Assembly: GCF_019091135.1 (NCBI RefSeq)
Contig: NZ_JAGXJW010000018.1
Span: 1 to 64,000, forward strand
Direction: 5' to 3'
DNA length: 64,000 nucleotides
From: Cohnella sp. GbtcB17
Lineage (GTDB): Bacteria; Bacillota; Bacilli; Paenibacillales; Paenibacillaceae
Both the position numbers and the translations under genes were made by a program. Below the pieces are notes generated by a model, which did no database searches, had not been told where the DNA came from, and saw nothing but the letters and a program-made list of their open reading frames with translations. This document shows, piece after piece, positions 15,842 to 26,200 of this stretch. The stretch's first letter is position 1. Each line of letters starts with the position of its first letter.

Positions 15842-16531
15842 TCAATCCTCGCGGCCGCCCGTCGGCTCTGCATCGCGCATGAGTCCCTGCAGCAGCAGGA
15901 GCGCCTTGGCGCGATCGTTCGTGCCGATTTTCTGATAAATGACGCTGACGTAGTTTTTCACCGTGCCTTCGCTCATGAACAGATATTCAGCCATCTCCCG
16001 ATTGCTCCGGCCCTCCAGCATGAGCAGAATCACCTTCTTCTCGCGGTCGGTGAACCGGATCATTTCCTCGCGAAGCCGGTTCGGATCGAACCCGTCGGCG
16101 GGCTTTTTCGACAGAAAAGCGAGCCGCGACGCAAGCTTGGCGGCGACGGAGGCGGGCAGCATGAGCTGACCCTTGATCGCATCCCGGATCGACTCCACGA
16201 TCTTGAGCGCGGGCAGGTCCTTCAGCATATAGCCGCAGGCGCCGTTCGCCAGAGCATCGACGATATATTCGTCCTCGGCGAAGGTGGTCAGGATCAGCAC
16301 GGCGGTGCCCGGATGCTCCCGCTTGATCGTCTTGGTACTCTCGATGCCGTCCCGAAGGGGCATGCGAATGTCCATCAGCACAAGGTCGGGACGCAGCTCG
16401 CGGACAAGCGCGCAAGCCTGCTCGCCGTCCTCGGCCGTGCCTACCACTTGCATATCCTTTTGCAGGTCGATGATCGTCTGCAGGCCGTCCCGCATCAGCG
16501 TCTGATCGTCGGCGATAACTACGCGAATCAT
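15842..16531 (-). CDS. NarL/FixJ-type response regulator
   Basis: 229 aa. Receiver domain about 1-120 with acidic pocket DD at residues 7-8, phospho-acceptor Asp in LVLMDIRMP (about 54), Thr in ILTTF and Lys in MLKDLPALK. C-terminal LuxR-type HTH about 160-220: LTDREKKVILLML-like (FTDREKKVILLMLEGRSNRE), MSEGTVKNYVSVIYQKIGTN. ATG 16531 is preferred to a TTG at 16543 because GGAGG lies 12 bp before the ATG, and the domain starts there. It probably receives phosphate from the adjacent hybrid kinase and may control its own operon and the divergent surface protein genes. Confidence 0.93.
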   Translation of the reverse strand: MIRVVIADDQTLMRDGLQTIIDLQKDMQVVGTAEDGEQACALVRELRPDLVLMDIRMPLRDGIESTKTIKREHPGTAVLILTTFAEDEYIVDALANGACGYMLKDLPALKIVESIRDAIKGQLMLPASVAAKLASRLAFLSKKPADGFDPNRLREEMIRFTDREKKVILLMLEGRSNREMAEYLFMSEGTVKNYVSVIYQKIGTNDRAKALLLLQGLMRDAEPTGGRED

Positions 16532-16569
16532 TAGAAAAGACAACCTCCGCCTCCACGTTCGATGTTCCT

Positions 16570-16642
16570 ATTATACTGCTGCGCGACCGGGAACGGAGAT
16601 ATTTTGACAAATTTCGTCATCATGACGCCGGTCACTGGTCAT
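16570..16642. promoter_or_regulatory. Divergent control region: -10 box and candidate regulator site 2
   Basis: On the minus strand a TATAAT box (16570-16575) lies 39 bp before the response regulator start. At 16623-16642 the inverted copy of the 20-bp motif (minus-strand reading ATGACCAGTGACCGGCGTCA) is placed between this promoter and the divergent surface protein gene at 16747. This is a natural place for a regulator acting on both sides. Confidence 0.45.
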
Positions 16643-16746
16643 TCGCGCTTCAGACCCTAACAATAATGCGTGGAGGACTAGATTGCCGGAAGGGGAGAGG
16701 CGGCATTTCAGGTGTTCGACGTCATCGTACAGAGGGGAAAACAAAG

Positions 16747-19700
16747 ATGAATCGCAAGAGGAATATGCTGCTGCGGGACGCCATGATGCGCCGCCTGGTG
16801 CGGGGAGCCGTCCAATCGGCAGCGGCAGGAGGCCGTTTTTTTAGCGGCTGGCGCTTTCGCATCGCGCTTGCTGTCGTCGCATGGATCGCCGTGGCGGCAT
16901 TCGCGTCGGCGGCCCGGGCGGACGAGCAGCCCAAGCTAACGGCAGTCTCCGTTCAGATGACGGCAAGCGACAAAGGCGTCGTCTACCAATCGTACGCGAA
17001 TCGCTACGTGGTAGGACCGAACGGCTGGCTGGAATGGAAGATTACCGTAAAAGAAAAGCTGGCAGGCTTCACCGAAGGCGCCTTATACGTTTTCGATAAA
17101 GATAGCGCCCTGAACTGGTGGGAGCGCAGTCGAGCGGTCATCAAGAGACAGGAAGGCGACCATACGCTTGTGTTCCGTTTCGAGCCGGGACTCTCCGATC
17201 CAAGCGGACCGCTCACGCTCGATCGCAAGCTGGCGCTCGACGGCCAATACGGCTCGATCAAGTACTATGCGCTTAATCCGGACAATGGACAGACAGTCCT
17301 CAAGTCGACGACCGTCATCGACCTGTCGGGCATCTCCGGCATGGCCGCCGCCCAGTTCAAGCGCGAATACCCGACGCTGACGATCACGCCCAATCCGGCC
17401 GATCTTCAGCGCGGCGGCCAGCCGCCAAGCGGCTTGTCCGTCGACCGGATCATCGTCGACGTGAAGGACGCCCTGCTCGATCCGCAAGACTTCGAGTTCA
17501 AGTACAGGCTGAGCGCCGGCATGTACAGCAAGTCGGTCGATTGGACGACGATGGCGGAGCGCAACTATATTCCGGTGCCGCCGGAAGCGCGCGGCAAGTC
17601 GGCGGATTTGGATATCGAGGTGAGAGACCGCGGCGGCAACTGGAGACCCTACACCCTCTTTTATCCAGGTCCCGGCGGGTTCGTCGAATCCCGGGTCACG
17701 ATGAATCCCTTCTACGTCATCGGCGGGGGCTCGGGCGATGCGGGAGGCATGTACTTGCGAACGCTGGGCGACAGCGAGTCCGATCCGATGATGCGCGCGG
17801 ACATCCTGCGCACGGCAGTCGCGGATTTCAAGTTTTTGCGGCAGTCGTACGAGATGCCGAGAAACACGTATACGTGGCTTGCTGCGTTCCTGTACAGCAC
17901 GGGGCAGAAGTCGGTGAACGGCTACAAGGGCTACGCCGACGTCGATCTGTCGAAGAGCGGCTACTTGTGGAGCGCCAGCTCCAAGCTGCCTGTGGACGAT
18001 CTGGCGGTCAAGCCTTTCTCGGACACCTATCGCGCCGTCGAGACCAACCCGATGAACGGGCGCCAATATGAAGGCTATTGGGCCGTCCTGCCCAACGGGG
18101 ATACGTCCGCGCTGGGCGAAGGGACGCACTATCTGTACGTCAAAACCGTCGATGCCGTCACGGGCGGCTTTATGTGGCAGCAGGTTTACTACGACGCCGA
18201 CCGCTTTCTGACCGACAAAAACGCGACCAACCCCGTGCCGGTCAAGCTGATCAAGGATACGACGCCGCTCGCGATCGACTTTGCGGACCAGCCGCTCGCC
18301 CGCGGCGATTATGTCATCGAAGCCAACGTCGCGGACAACACGGGGCTGGGCGCCGTGCAGTACATGGTCAGCGAATTCGACTTTTGCGCGCGCAGTCCCG
18401 GGGCATGCGAATCGATGGGCGACAAATGGACGGACGTGCCCTTGGCCGCCGGCGGCAGGACGGCGCATGCGGGCATCGACACGACGCCGCTGTTCAGGGA
18501 GGGCTCGGGCTTCAGGTCGAGCTTCCGTCTGTACGTCTACGTTAGGGGCGTCGAGCGTCGGCACGCGCAGCCGCCGTACGACAAGGATCCGTTCGCGGCC
18601 GGCAACAAAGCCAATATCGTCTCTGCCGCATCCTCGTACTACGTGATCCGCGGCGACGACACGCTGGAATTAAAGGCGACCTACGTCGATCGGATCGATG
18701 CGCAGGGTCAGCTAGCTTCGGCATCGGAGCACAGACTTCGGCTCTATACGCATGCGGCGGGCTTGCTGGCCGCCGAAGGCGACGTGCGCTATCGGATCGA
18801 GAAGGCTGACGGCGCCGTCGTACAGGATTGGATAAACGTGCCGAGCGGACAGGAGATCGCGCTCGCCGGCGCGGACGGCGAGTATCTGCTGCGCGCGCAG
18901 GCGCTGGATGCGGAAGGGAAGGCGGCAGGGAAGGCCTACGCGCAGCCGTACGTCATCGGCCCTGCGGCGCCCGCTCCGGCCGTATCGGCAAGCTTCGACA
19001 CGACCGAGATGACGGGGCGTGACGTGACGCTCACGCTGACAAGCGATGTGCCGGTGAAGATTCTGAATTGGGACGGCATCGACCCCGCGGTCGCGGATAC
19101 GTCGCATACGCTTGCGATCAAGGACGCTACGCCGCTGGGCGCGCCGCTCTCGATTCAGCTTCAGCCCGAAGGCGGCGAGGCGAGCGCGATCCAGGTGTCG
19201 ATCGGACAGATCGACAGGACGGGCTTTGCCCATCTGGCGGGAGGCGGACCGATTATCTATTCGACCAGTCAGCCGACCGCGGGAGAAGTGACGGCCTATC
19301 TGTACGTCGGCAAGAAGGTCAAGCCGGGCGTCGGCGACGGCATCACCTACCGGAACGGGTGGGTGTCCTATACGTTCGCGGCAAATGGCGAGCATGTATT
19401 CGAGGTGGAGGATCTGGCCGGCAACGCGCTTCGCGGATACGTAAACGAAGACAACCGCAAGGCGGCCGTGACGTGGATCGACAGCACCGCGCCTGCCGTA
19501 TCCGTCTCATACGGCACGACGGCGCTGACGAACAAGCCGGTTGCGGCGTCCTTGGAGCTTCCGAGCGGATTCACGGTGATCAACAACGGGGGAAGCGCGT
19601 CCTACACTTTTGCGGACAATGGCGAATTCGTCTTCCTCGTCAAAGACGGCAACGGCGTCATTCGCGAGTACAAAGCCGTCGTCGCCAATATTGACAAGGA

Positions 19701-20208
19701 GCCGCCGGCGTTGACGCTCGCCGGACCGCTTACCTATCCGGTCTATCAGGGGCTGCCGTTCACCTTCGACGAGCCCGGCTTTACGGCCGTCGACAACCGG
19801 GACGGCGACTTGACCGCGAAGGTTAGCGTGTCCAGCCAGGTCGACGTGTACAAAGGCGGCTATTACGAGATCGTCTACACCGTCGCCGACAGCGCGGGCA
19901 ACATCTCGCGCGCGGTTCGGGGCGTGTCCGTTATGGAGATGAACGGGATCAACGTGTTCGTGAACGGGATCCGGCTGCGCGGCGACGTCACGGTGGCGCG
20001 GGGAACGCTGCGCTTCGACATCGCCGGTCAGGAGAGCGACGACCTGGTCTTCAAGTATTTGCCCGGCAAGCATGCGGCAGGCGCCTTCAAGAGCGGCGGC
20101 ACGCCGATCGCGGACCGGACGCTCGCGCTTGACGAAGCGGGCTGGTACACCTTCTTCGTCCAGGACCGGGAACGGCGAACCTTCGTCGGACAGATCAATG
20201 TGCAGTAG
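16747..20208 (+). CDS. Giant exported protein with Ig-like repeats and DUF5011-like domain
   Basis: 1153 aa. The N terminus is basic (MNRKRNMLLRDAMMRRLVRG) with a hydrophobic run ending AFASAARADE (about residues 50-60), a long signal peptide. The body is beta-rich, with phrases such as IDTTPLFREGSGFRS and VADNTGLGAVQYMVSEFD found in bacterial Ig-like/surface proteins. Residues about 983-1065 look like a DUF5011 Ig domain (DNRDGDLTAKVSVSSQ, then YEIVYTVADSAGN). No SLH, LPXTG or C-terminal membrane segment is visible, so it is either released or held by another protein. ATG 16747 follows GAGGGGAAA; an earlier in-frame ATG at 16666 would add a poor non-conserved leader. Probably transcribed with the next gene. 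Confidence 0.8.
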   Translation: MNRKRNMLLRDAMMRRLVRGAVQSAAAGGRFFSGWRFRIALAVVAWIAVAAFASAARADEQPKLTAVSVQMTASDKGVVYQSYANRYVVGPNGWLEWKITVKEKLAGFTEGALYVFDKDSALNWWERSRAVIKRQEGDHTLVFRFEPGLSDPSGPLTLDRKLALDGQYGSIKYYALNPDNGQTVLKSTTVIDLSGISGMAAAQFKREYPTLTITPNPADLQRGGQPPSGLSVDRIIVDVKDALLDPQDFEFKYRLSAGMYSKSVDWTTMAERNYIPVPPEARGKSADLDIEVRDRGGNWRPYTLFYPGPGGFVESRVTMNPFYVIGGGSGDAGGMYLRTLGDSESDPMMRADILRTAVADFKFLRQSYEMPRNTYTWLAAFLYSTGQKSVNGYKGYADVDLSKSGYLWSASSKLPVDDLAVKPFSDTYRAVETNPMNGRQYEGYWAVLPNGDTSALGEGTHYLYVKTVDAVTGGFMWQQVYYDADRFLTDKNATNPVPVKLIKDTTPLAIDFADQPLARGDYVIEANVADNTGLGAVQYMVSEFDFCARSPGACESMGDKWTDVPLAAGGRTAHAGIDTTPLFREGSGFRSSFRLYVYVRGVERRHAQPPYDKDPFAAGNKANIVSAASSYYVIRGDDTLELKATYVDRIDAQGQLASASEHRLRLYTHAAGLLAAEGDVRYRIEKADGAVVQDWINVPSGQEIALAGADGEYLLRAQALDAEGKAAGKAYAQPYVIGPAAPAPAVSASFDTTEMTGRDVTLTLTSDVPVKILNWDGIDPAVADTSHTLAIKDATPLGAPLSIQLQPEGGEASAIQVSIGQIDRTGFAHLAGGGPIIYSTSQPTAGEVTAYLYVGKKVKPGVGDGITYRNGWVSYTFAANGEHVFEVEDLAGNALRGYVNEDNRKAAVTWIDSTAPAVSVSYGTTALTNKPVAASLELPSGFTVINNGGSASYTFADNGEFVFLVKDGNGVIREYKAVVANIDKEPPALTLAGPLTYPVYQGLPFTFDEPGFTAVDNRDGDLTAKVSVSSQVDVYKGGYYEIVYTVADSAGNISRAVRGVSVMEMNGINVFVNGIRLRGDVTVARGTLRFDIAGQESDDLVFKYLPGKHAAGAFKSGGTPIADRTLALDEAGWYTFFVQDRERRTFVGQINVQ

Positions 20209-20230
20209 CGAAAAGGGAGAGAACGGGTCA

Positions 20231-23200
20231 ATGCGCATGCGATGGATAAAAACGGCTGCGGCGGCAATCGCGGTCGCGATGGCGGTCTCGGGCCTTGCTC
20301 CCGGGTGGGCGCTGGCCGCGGGAAGGCCGCAGCTCTCGGACGATGTGCTTCGCATCAGCGTGAACGAGGCGAACGGGCGGATCGGCGTGGGTACGACCGG
20401 AGGCGATCCGGTTCGTTCCGGCGACGAGGATCAGCCGCTCGTCTACAACCCGGAGTTGCCGGAGACGTCGTTCACGAGCTTTAGGATCGACGGCGAGGAA
20501 GCGATCTACGGACACGATTACGGGCCGCAAAGCGCACCGTACGGCTATTTCGTGCAGGCGCCCAGCGTCGAAGGCGACCGGATCGTGTCGGTATGGCGAT
20601 ACCGGGGCGTCGACATCCGCCAGACGGTCGAACTCGTGCCGCAGACCGACAAGACGCTGCCGGCGGGCAATGCGAAGCTGTCGTACCGGGTGGACAACAA
20701 GTCCGGCAAGAGCGTCAAGCTCGGGACGCGGATTCTGCTCGACGTCAAGGCCGGCGACAACGACGGACCGCTGCTGATGGCGCCGGGCGAGCTGACGCCC
20801 GTCATCGGCGAACGCGAATTTGGTCCTGCCGAGGTGCCGCTGTACTGGCAGGCGATGGACGACATCGGCGATCCGCAGGTCGTCGCCTATGGCACCTTGT
20901 ACGGCTTTGGGGAGAAGAAGCCGACGCGCGTCATTTTCGGCCATTGGAACGGTCTGTCGGCGACGAAATGGAAGTACGACTGGAGCGAGTGGACCGATTA
21001 TACGGCGGACGGGGGACTGTACGGCACGGCGGACAGCGCGGTCGCCGTCTACTGGGACGAAGCCGCCCTGGCCGACGGCGCGTCCGCGTCCTTTTCCACG
21101 CTGGTCGGCATGGGCGAGATGAAGCAGCGGCAGGCGCTGCTCGACAATATGGCGGTGACCGTCTCGGCGCCGCAGAAGGTGACGTCGGAGGCCGGCGGCC
21201 AAGCGTCGTTCGAGCTGTCCGCGGAGCTGGCGAACAATCTCGCGAAGTCTGTCGCGCAGAAAGACGTGCGCGTCGAGATCGTATACCCGGGCAGCGCCCA
21301 GCTGAAGGGCGGGAGCGAGCGTATCGCCTATATCCCGGCGGTCGCCAAGGGCGAGCGGCTCTCCTTCCGCTGGCGGTTCGTCGCCACCGGCGCGGATGCG
21401 GTCAACGTCTATGCCTTCAAGGTTCGCGTCACGGTAGGCGATCCCGATGCGCCCGGCGTGAAGAGCCGGGAAGAGACGGCGCACATCGTCGTGCTGAACG
21501 ACTTCCGGCAGCCGCCGGACATCCAGTTCACGGCCGTCGCGCCGAACCGCATGTACGAGAAGGAGACGTTCCGCAAGGTCGTCATCTACGGCAGCAGCCT
21601 TAATTTTCTCAAGGACGCTCCGGACCGCTGGCATGTGTACATCCAGGCGGCGAACGGCGCGCGGACGAATATCGAGCCGAAGTATGTCACCGTCGACAGC
21701 GACAGCCAGCTGTCCGTCATGCTTCCGCAGCTGCCGCTCGGCTCCTACGGCATCGGCGTGGAGCACGATTTGAGCAAAGGCATGTACCGTCCCGACGCGA
21801 TCCGCATCACCGACGACATCTCGGTCATGAAGCGCGGGTACGGCACGCTCCTGATTACGAAGAAGGATACGCTCAAGACACGCACGGACATCGGCGGTCA
21901 GTATACGCAGCGGACGAACAAGATTTATTATGCCAAAGGCGGCGCGCTGCCGTCCGTACCGGCCGGCGAGGAGGAAGTGCTCCGCATCCAGGGCAACATT
22001 CAGGACATGGGCGACGGCACGTATTCGGTCGTGCCTCAGCCGTCGCAGGCGGTATCGCTCGGCAACGTGCTGAAGCTGACCGTGTCCGAGTTCGACGCGG
22101 ACATGCCCGGCGAGATCGTCGTCAAGCCGGTCACATACGAATACGAGGACAACGGTCTCGTCTACGACAGGGCGACGCAAGCGGTCGTCAGCGGCAACGA
22201 CCGAAGCCGCATCTACCTGAAGCAGCTGACGAATATTCCGAATTCGCCGCTGATCTGGAAGAAGGCCTTCACCTTTAACGTCAACGATATGAAAATCAAA
22301 AATCCGAACGTGTTCGGTTTCAGCGACGACGCCCAGGCGATCGTCGGACCGTACGTGCTCGGCATCAAGCAAGTGAAGGTCGTCTACGATCCGGACGCGA
22401 AAAAGTATGCGGCCGAATTCAAGGGCTCGCTCGATATTTTGTCGATCATGAAGACGCTGTATCGCTATTTCGGGGCCAGCGACAACGTCGCGCTCAGCAA
22501 GCTGCTGTATGCGGAGGTGGCCGTCGATCAGTTCCGCGTGTACGAGGACGGGCAGATCAAGTTCGCGCTGGAAGCGGGCGTCGGGCTGCCGCAGATGAAG
22601 ATCGGTCCGTTCGTCACGATGGACAGCCTGAAGCCCGGCCAGACCGGCGGGGTCGAGGGGCGGCTGCGTATCGATTCGATCCAGAATTTGTACAGCATCT
22701 ACGCCAAGCTGAGTCTGCCGAACCTGGAGTCCGTTCCGACCGGATCGGGCGGCAGCTTCAACCGCAGCTCGCGGATTCAGGGGAAGTTCGGCATCTTTAC
22801 CGTACCGACGCCGGAAGGCGGGACGATCGTGTTCCCGGACGAATTCATGGCCGAGTACGCGGACAATGTCGGGTTTATCAACATCCCGAACATCCCGCTG
22901 ACGATCAACCAGCTCGGCGGGGAGATCAAGGGACTGCATACGATCCGGGACAGCATCGCCAAGGGCATCTATCCCGACTTCGGCGGCAGCTTCTGGTTCG
23001 GCGTGACCGACACGGTGTCGCCGGTGCTGCTCGGCAAGCGGGCGCTCAGCGCATCCAACGTCAAGCTGTCGATCGGCGCGCGGGAAGCTTCCTTGAGCGG
23101 AACGGCGAACCTGTACTTCTTCCCGGTCGCCGACATGACGGGCAAGATCATGTTCTATCCGGTGTCCGGGGCGCTGATCGGCGGGCGCATCACCCTGCTC

Positions 23201-26200
23201 GACGTCATCGTCGGCCAGGCGTCCGTCGAGCTCAGCTACAACAACGAGTCGTCGCAATTTTATTTTGGCGGCTACGTCCGGGGCTCCGTTCTGCTGCCGC
23301 CGTATTCGCCCATCTTCCCGGGGCTGAAGCTCGCGGACGCGTCCGCGGCGCTGAACACGAACTTCGTTCAGGCGTACGCCAAGGCGCTGAATACGATCCC
23401 GGTCGGCGTGCGCTACACGTGGAGCACCCAGCAATTGCAATTTTTCAATCCGGATCAGAAAGGCTTCTCGGCGGTGTCGGCTTTGTCGGCGCTGTCGGCT
23501 TCGGGCGAGGCCGATCCTAAAAGGCTAACGATCGGCACCAATCTGAAGCAGCTTCAGGTCAAGCCGGCAGCCGGCGCCGTACGGGCGCTGGCAGCGAAGA
23601 CGCTGACGACGTTCGAATCCGCCGGCGGCGAAGCGCTGCTCGTGCAGGCGAAGTACGCGAAAGACCGCGACATCGTCCTGAAGCTGACCGATCCCGACGG
23701 AGAAGAGGTTCAGCTCGTCGAAGAAGGCGACGAGGCGAACGTGTACCGCAGCGAGTACACCGATCCGGACACCGGAGAGGTGCAAAGCTATATCGCGGTC
23801 ACGGTGCCCGCCGAGCGGAGCAAAGCGGGCACCTGGACGCTGACGAGCAGCGTGCCTGCGGAAGTCGAAGCGTTCGACGCTGCCCCGACGCCGGAGATCG
23901 AGACGATCGCGGCGGCGCAGGACGGCGGAGAGACGGCGGTCGATCTGAAGCTCACACGGACGCCGGCCGACGGGCGGACCAAGGTCGACCTGTATCTGCA
24001 AAGTCTTAATGCCGCGAAGCCGCTGCTGACGCGGCTGGTGTCGGACGGGACGCTCGCGGACGACGAGGCGACGCTTCGTCCGAAGCTGCCGGAGAGCATC
24101 CCGAGCGGCTCCTACAAGATCGTCGCGGTGCTCAAGCAATACGACGGGAGCGGCGCGCTTTTGCAGAACAGCTTCCGCGATTCCGCGCCGTTCGCCGTGA
24201 CGAATCCGAAGGTGCCGACCGCGCCGGGCAACGTGACGGCGAAGGCGATCGGCCGCGGCGCGGCGAAAGTCGAATGGGACGCCTCGGCAGGCGACCATCT
24301 GGCCGGCTACTACATCTTCACGGTAGACGGGCAAGGAAAGTCGGCGGACGGCTCGAACTGGACGTTCGTTCCTTACGAGGAAGGGAAGGAACGGTATGCA
24401 GCCGAGATCAGAGGCTGGGCGCCGGAGACGTACCGGATCGTCGTGCAGGCGGTAAGCGAAGTTCCCGGAGGCACGGCGAAGGATCCCTACGACGGGTATC
24501 CGACGGCCGACTGGGCGACCGTCGACGATCCGCTTAAGCTGGGCCAATACGCTGCAGCCTGGTCTCCGATCGAGGGCATATCGGAATACGTCGTCCGACT
24601 GAAGGATGCGGACGGCACGACGTATACGATCCCGTATTACGGCGAGCCTGGTGCGAGCGACGAAGAGAACGACGGCGTATATCGAACGACGCTGTACGGA
24701 CTGCCTGCCGGCCAGTCGTTCGACGTCGCCGTGTACGGCATCGCCGAGCAGGATCTGAAGGCCAAAGCCGTTCAGGCCGTCGACGCCGGCGGCGGCAAGA
24801 AGCGCATCAGCTGGGACAAAGTCGATGAAGACGGCGTGCGCTCGTATACGATCTACGGGAAACCGGCGGATGACGAGTCGCCTGTCGTGCTCTTCGAGCA
24901 CCCGGTGCCGTCCTCGGGTCAACCGGAGCGGTACGCCGATATCGAAGTCGACGGCTTCGCCGAAGGCGTAGCTTACGATGTCTCGGTCATCGCGAATGTC
25001 GCCGAAGCGCGGCCGGATCAATACTATGGCGAATGGTCGTCGCCGGTCGAGCTGAAGCTGCCGGTTCCCGATCCGCCTAAGTTCGACGTCCAGGTGCAGC
25101 CGGTCGATCCGGCAAGCGGCGTCGTGCGCATGGACCGCGATGCGGACGGCTTGCCTTACTTCCGCAGCAGCACGGGAGACGTGACGCTCGGCTTTGCGAG
25201 CGACGGGGCGGTCCGCACGGAAGTTCGGGTGAATCCGTCCATGTACGATCCCACCGCCGAACCCGACGTGTATACGGGGGCGGCATGGACGACGAATATC
25301 GTGCTTAAGGAAGGCACGAACGAGATCGAGATCGCCGCCTACGACGAAGACGGCGACGCCGACGAGAAGACGTACCGGGTCGTCGTAAAGGAGAGCGGGC
25401 CGATGCTGGCGGTGGACGAGCCGGCGTTCCCGGACGGCCAGGTCGAGCTGAAGGGCCGGACCGATATCGGCGCCGCCGTGACGGTGAACGGCTACCCGGC
25501 CGAGGTGGACGATGAGGGACGCTTCGCCTACCGGCTTCCGCTGCCGGACGAGCAGGCGTTCGATGTCAAGATCACGGCATCCGATGCATTCGGTCTGGAC
25601 AATACGTACGTCGAGCGGATCGTTAATCCGGCCATAGGCCGCATCGAGAAGGTCGTCATCGGCATGCAGCGCGAGATGCGCTCGGGCGACAGCCAGCCGC
25701 TGAGTCTGTACGCCTACGACGGCGCAGGCAAGGCGGTGCGTCTGCCGGGCGATTCGGTCGAGTGGAGCGTTCTCTCGGGCGAGCAATATGCGGAGATCGC
25801 CGGCGGTGACCTGAAGGGACTGCGGCAAGGGCAGGCGGTCGTAGCCGCAAGTTATCGGGTGAACGAGCAGTATGCGTGGACGGATTATGGCGTGTTCGAC
25901 ATCGACCAGCGCAGCATCGTCGCGATGACCGATCTGGAGGCGGTGACGGCCGATCTCGGCGGGCTCTCCATCGGCTATGCGGAGGGAGAGGGACCGGCCG
26001 GCGCGACCAAAAACCTCGTGCTGACGACCGCGGGCGCGAACGGAACCGATGTAGATTGGTCGTCCGACGCGCCGCTGATCATTGACGCGGCGAGCGGCAA
26101 GGTGACCCGGCCGACGTTCGAAGCGGGCGATGCCGCCGTCACGCTGACAGCAACTGTCTCCAAGGGCATCGTCAAGCAAATGAGGACGTTCCTCGTCAAC

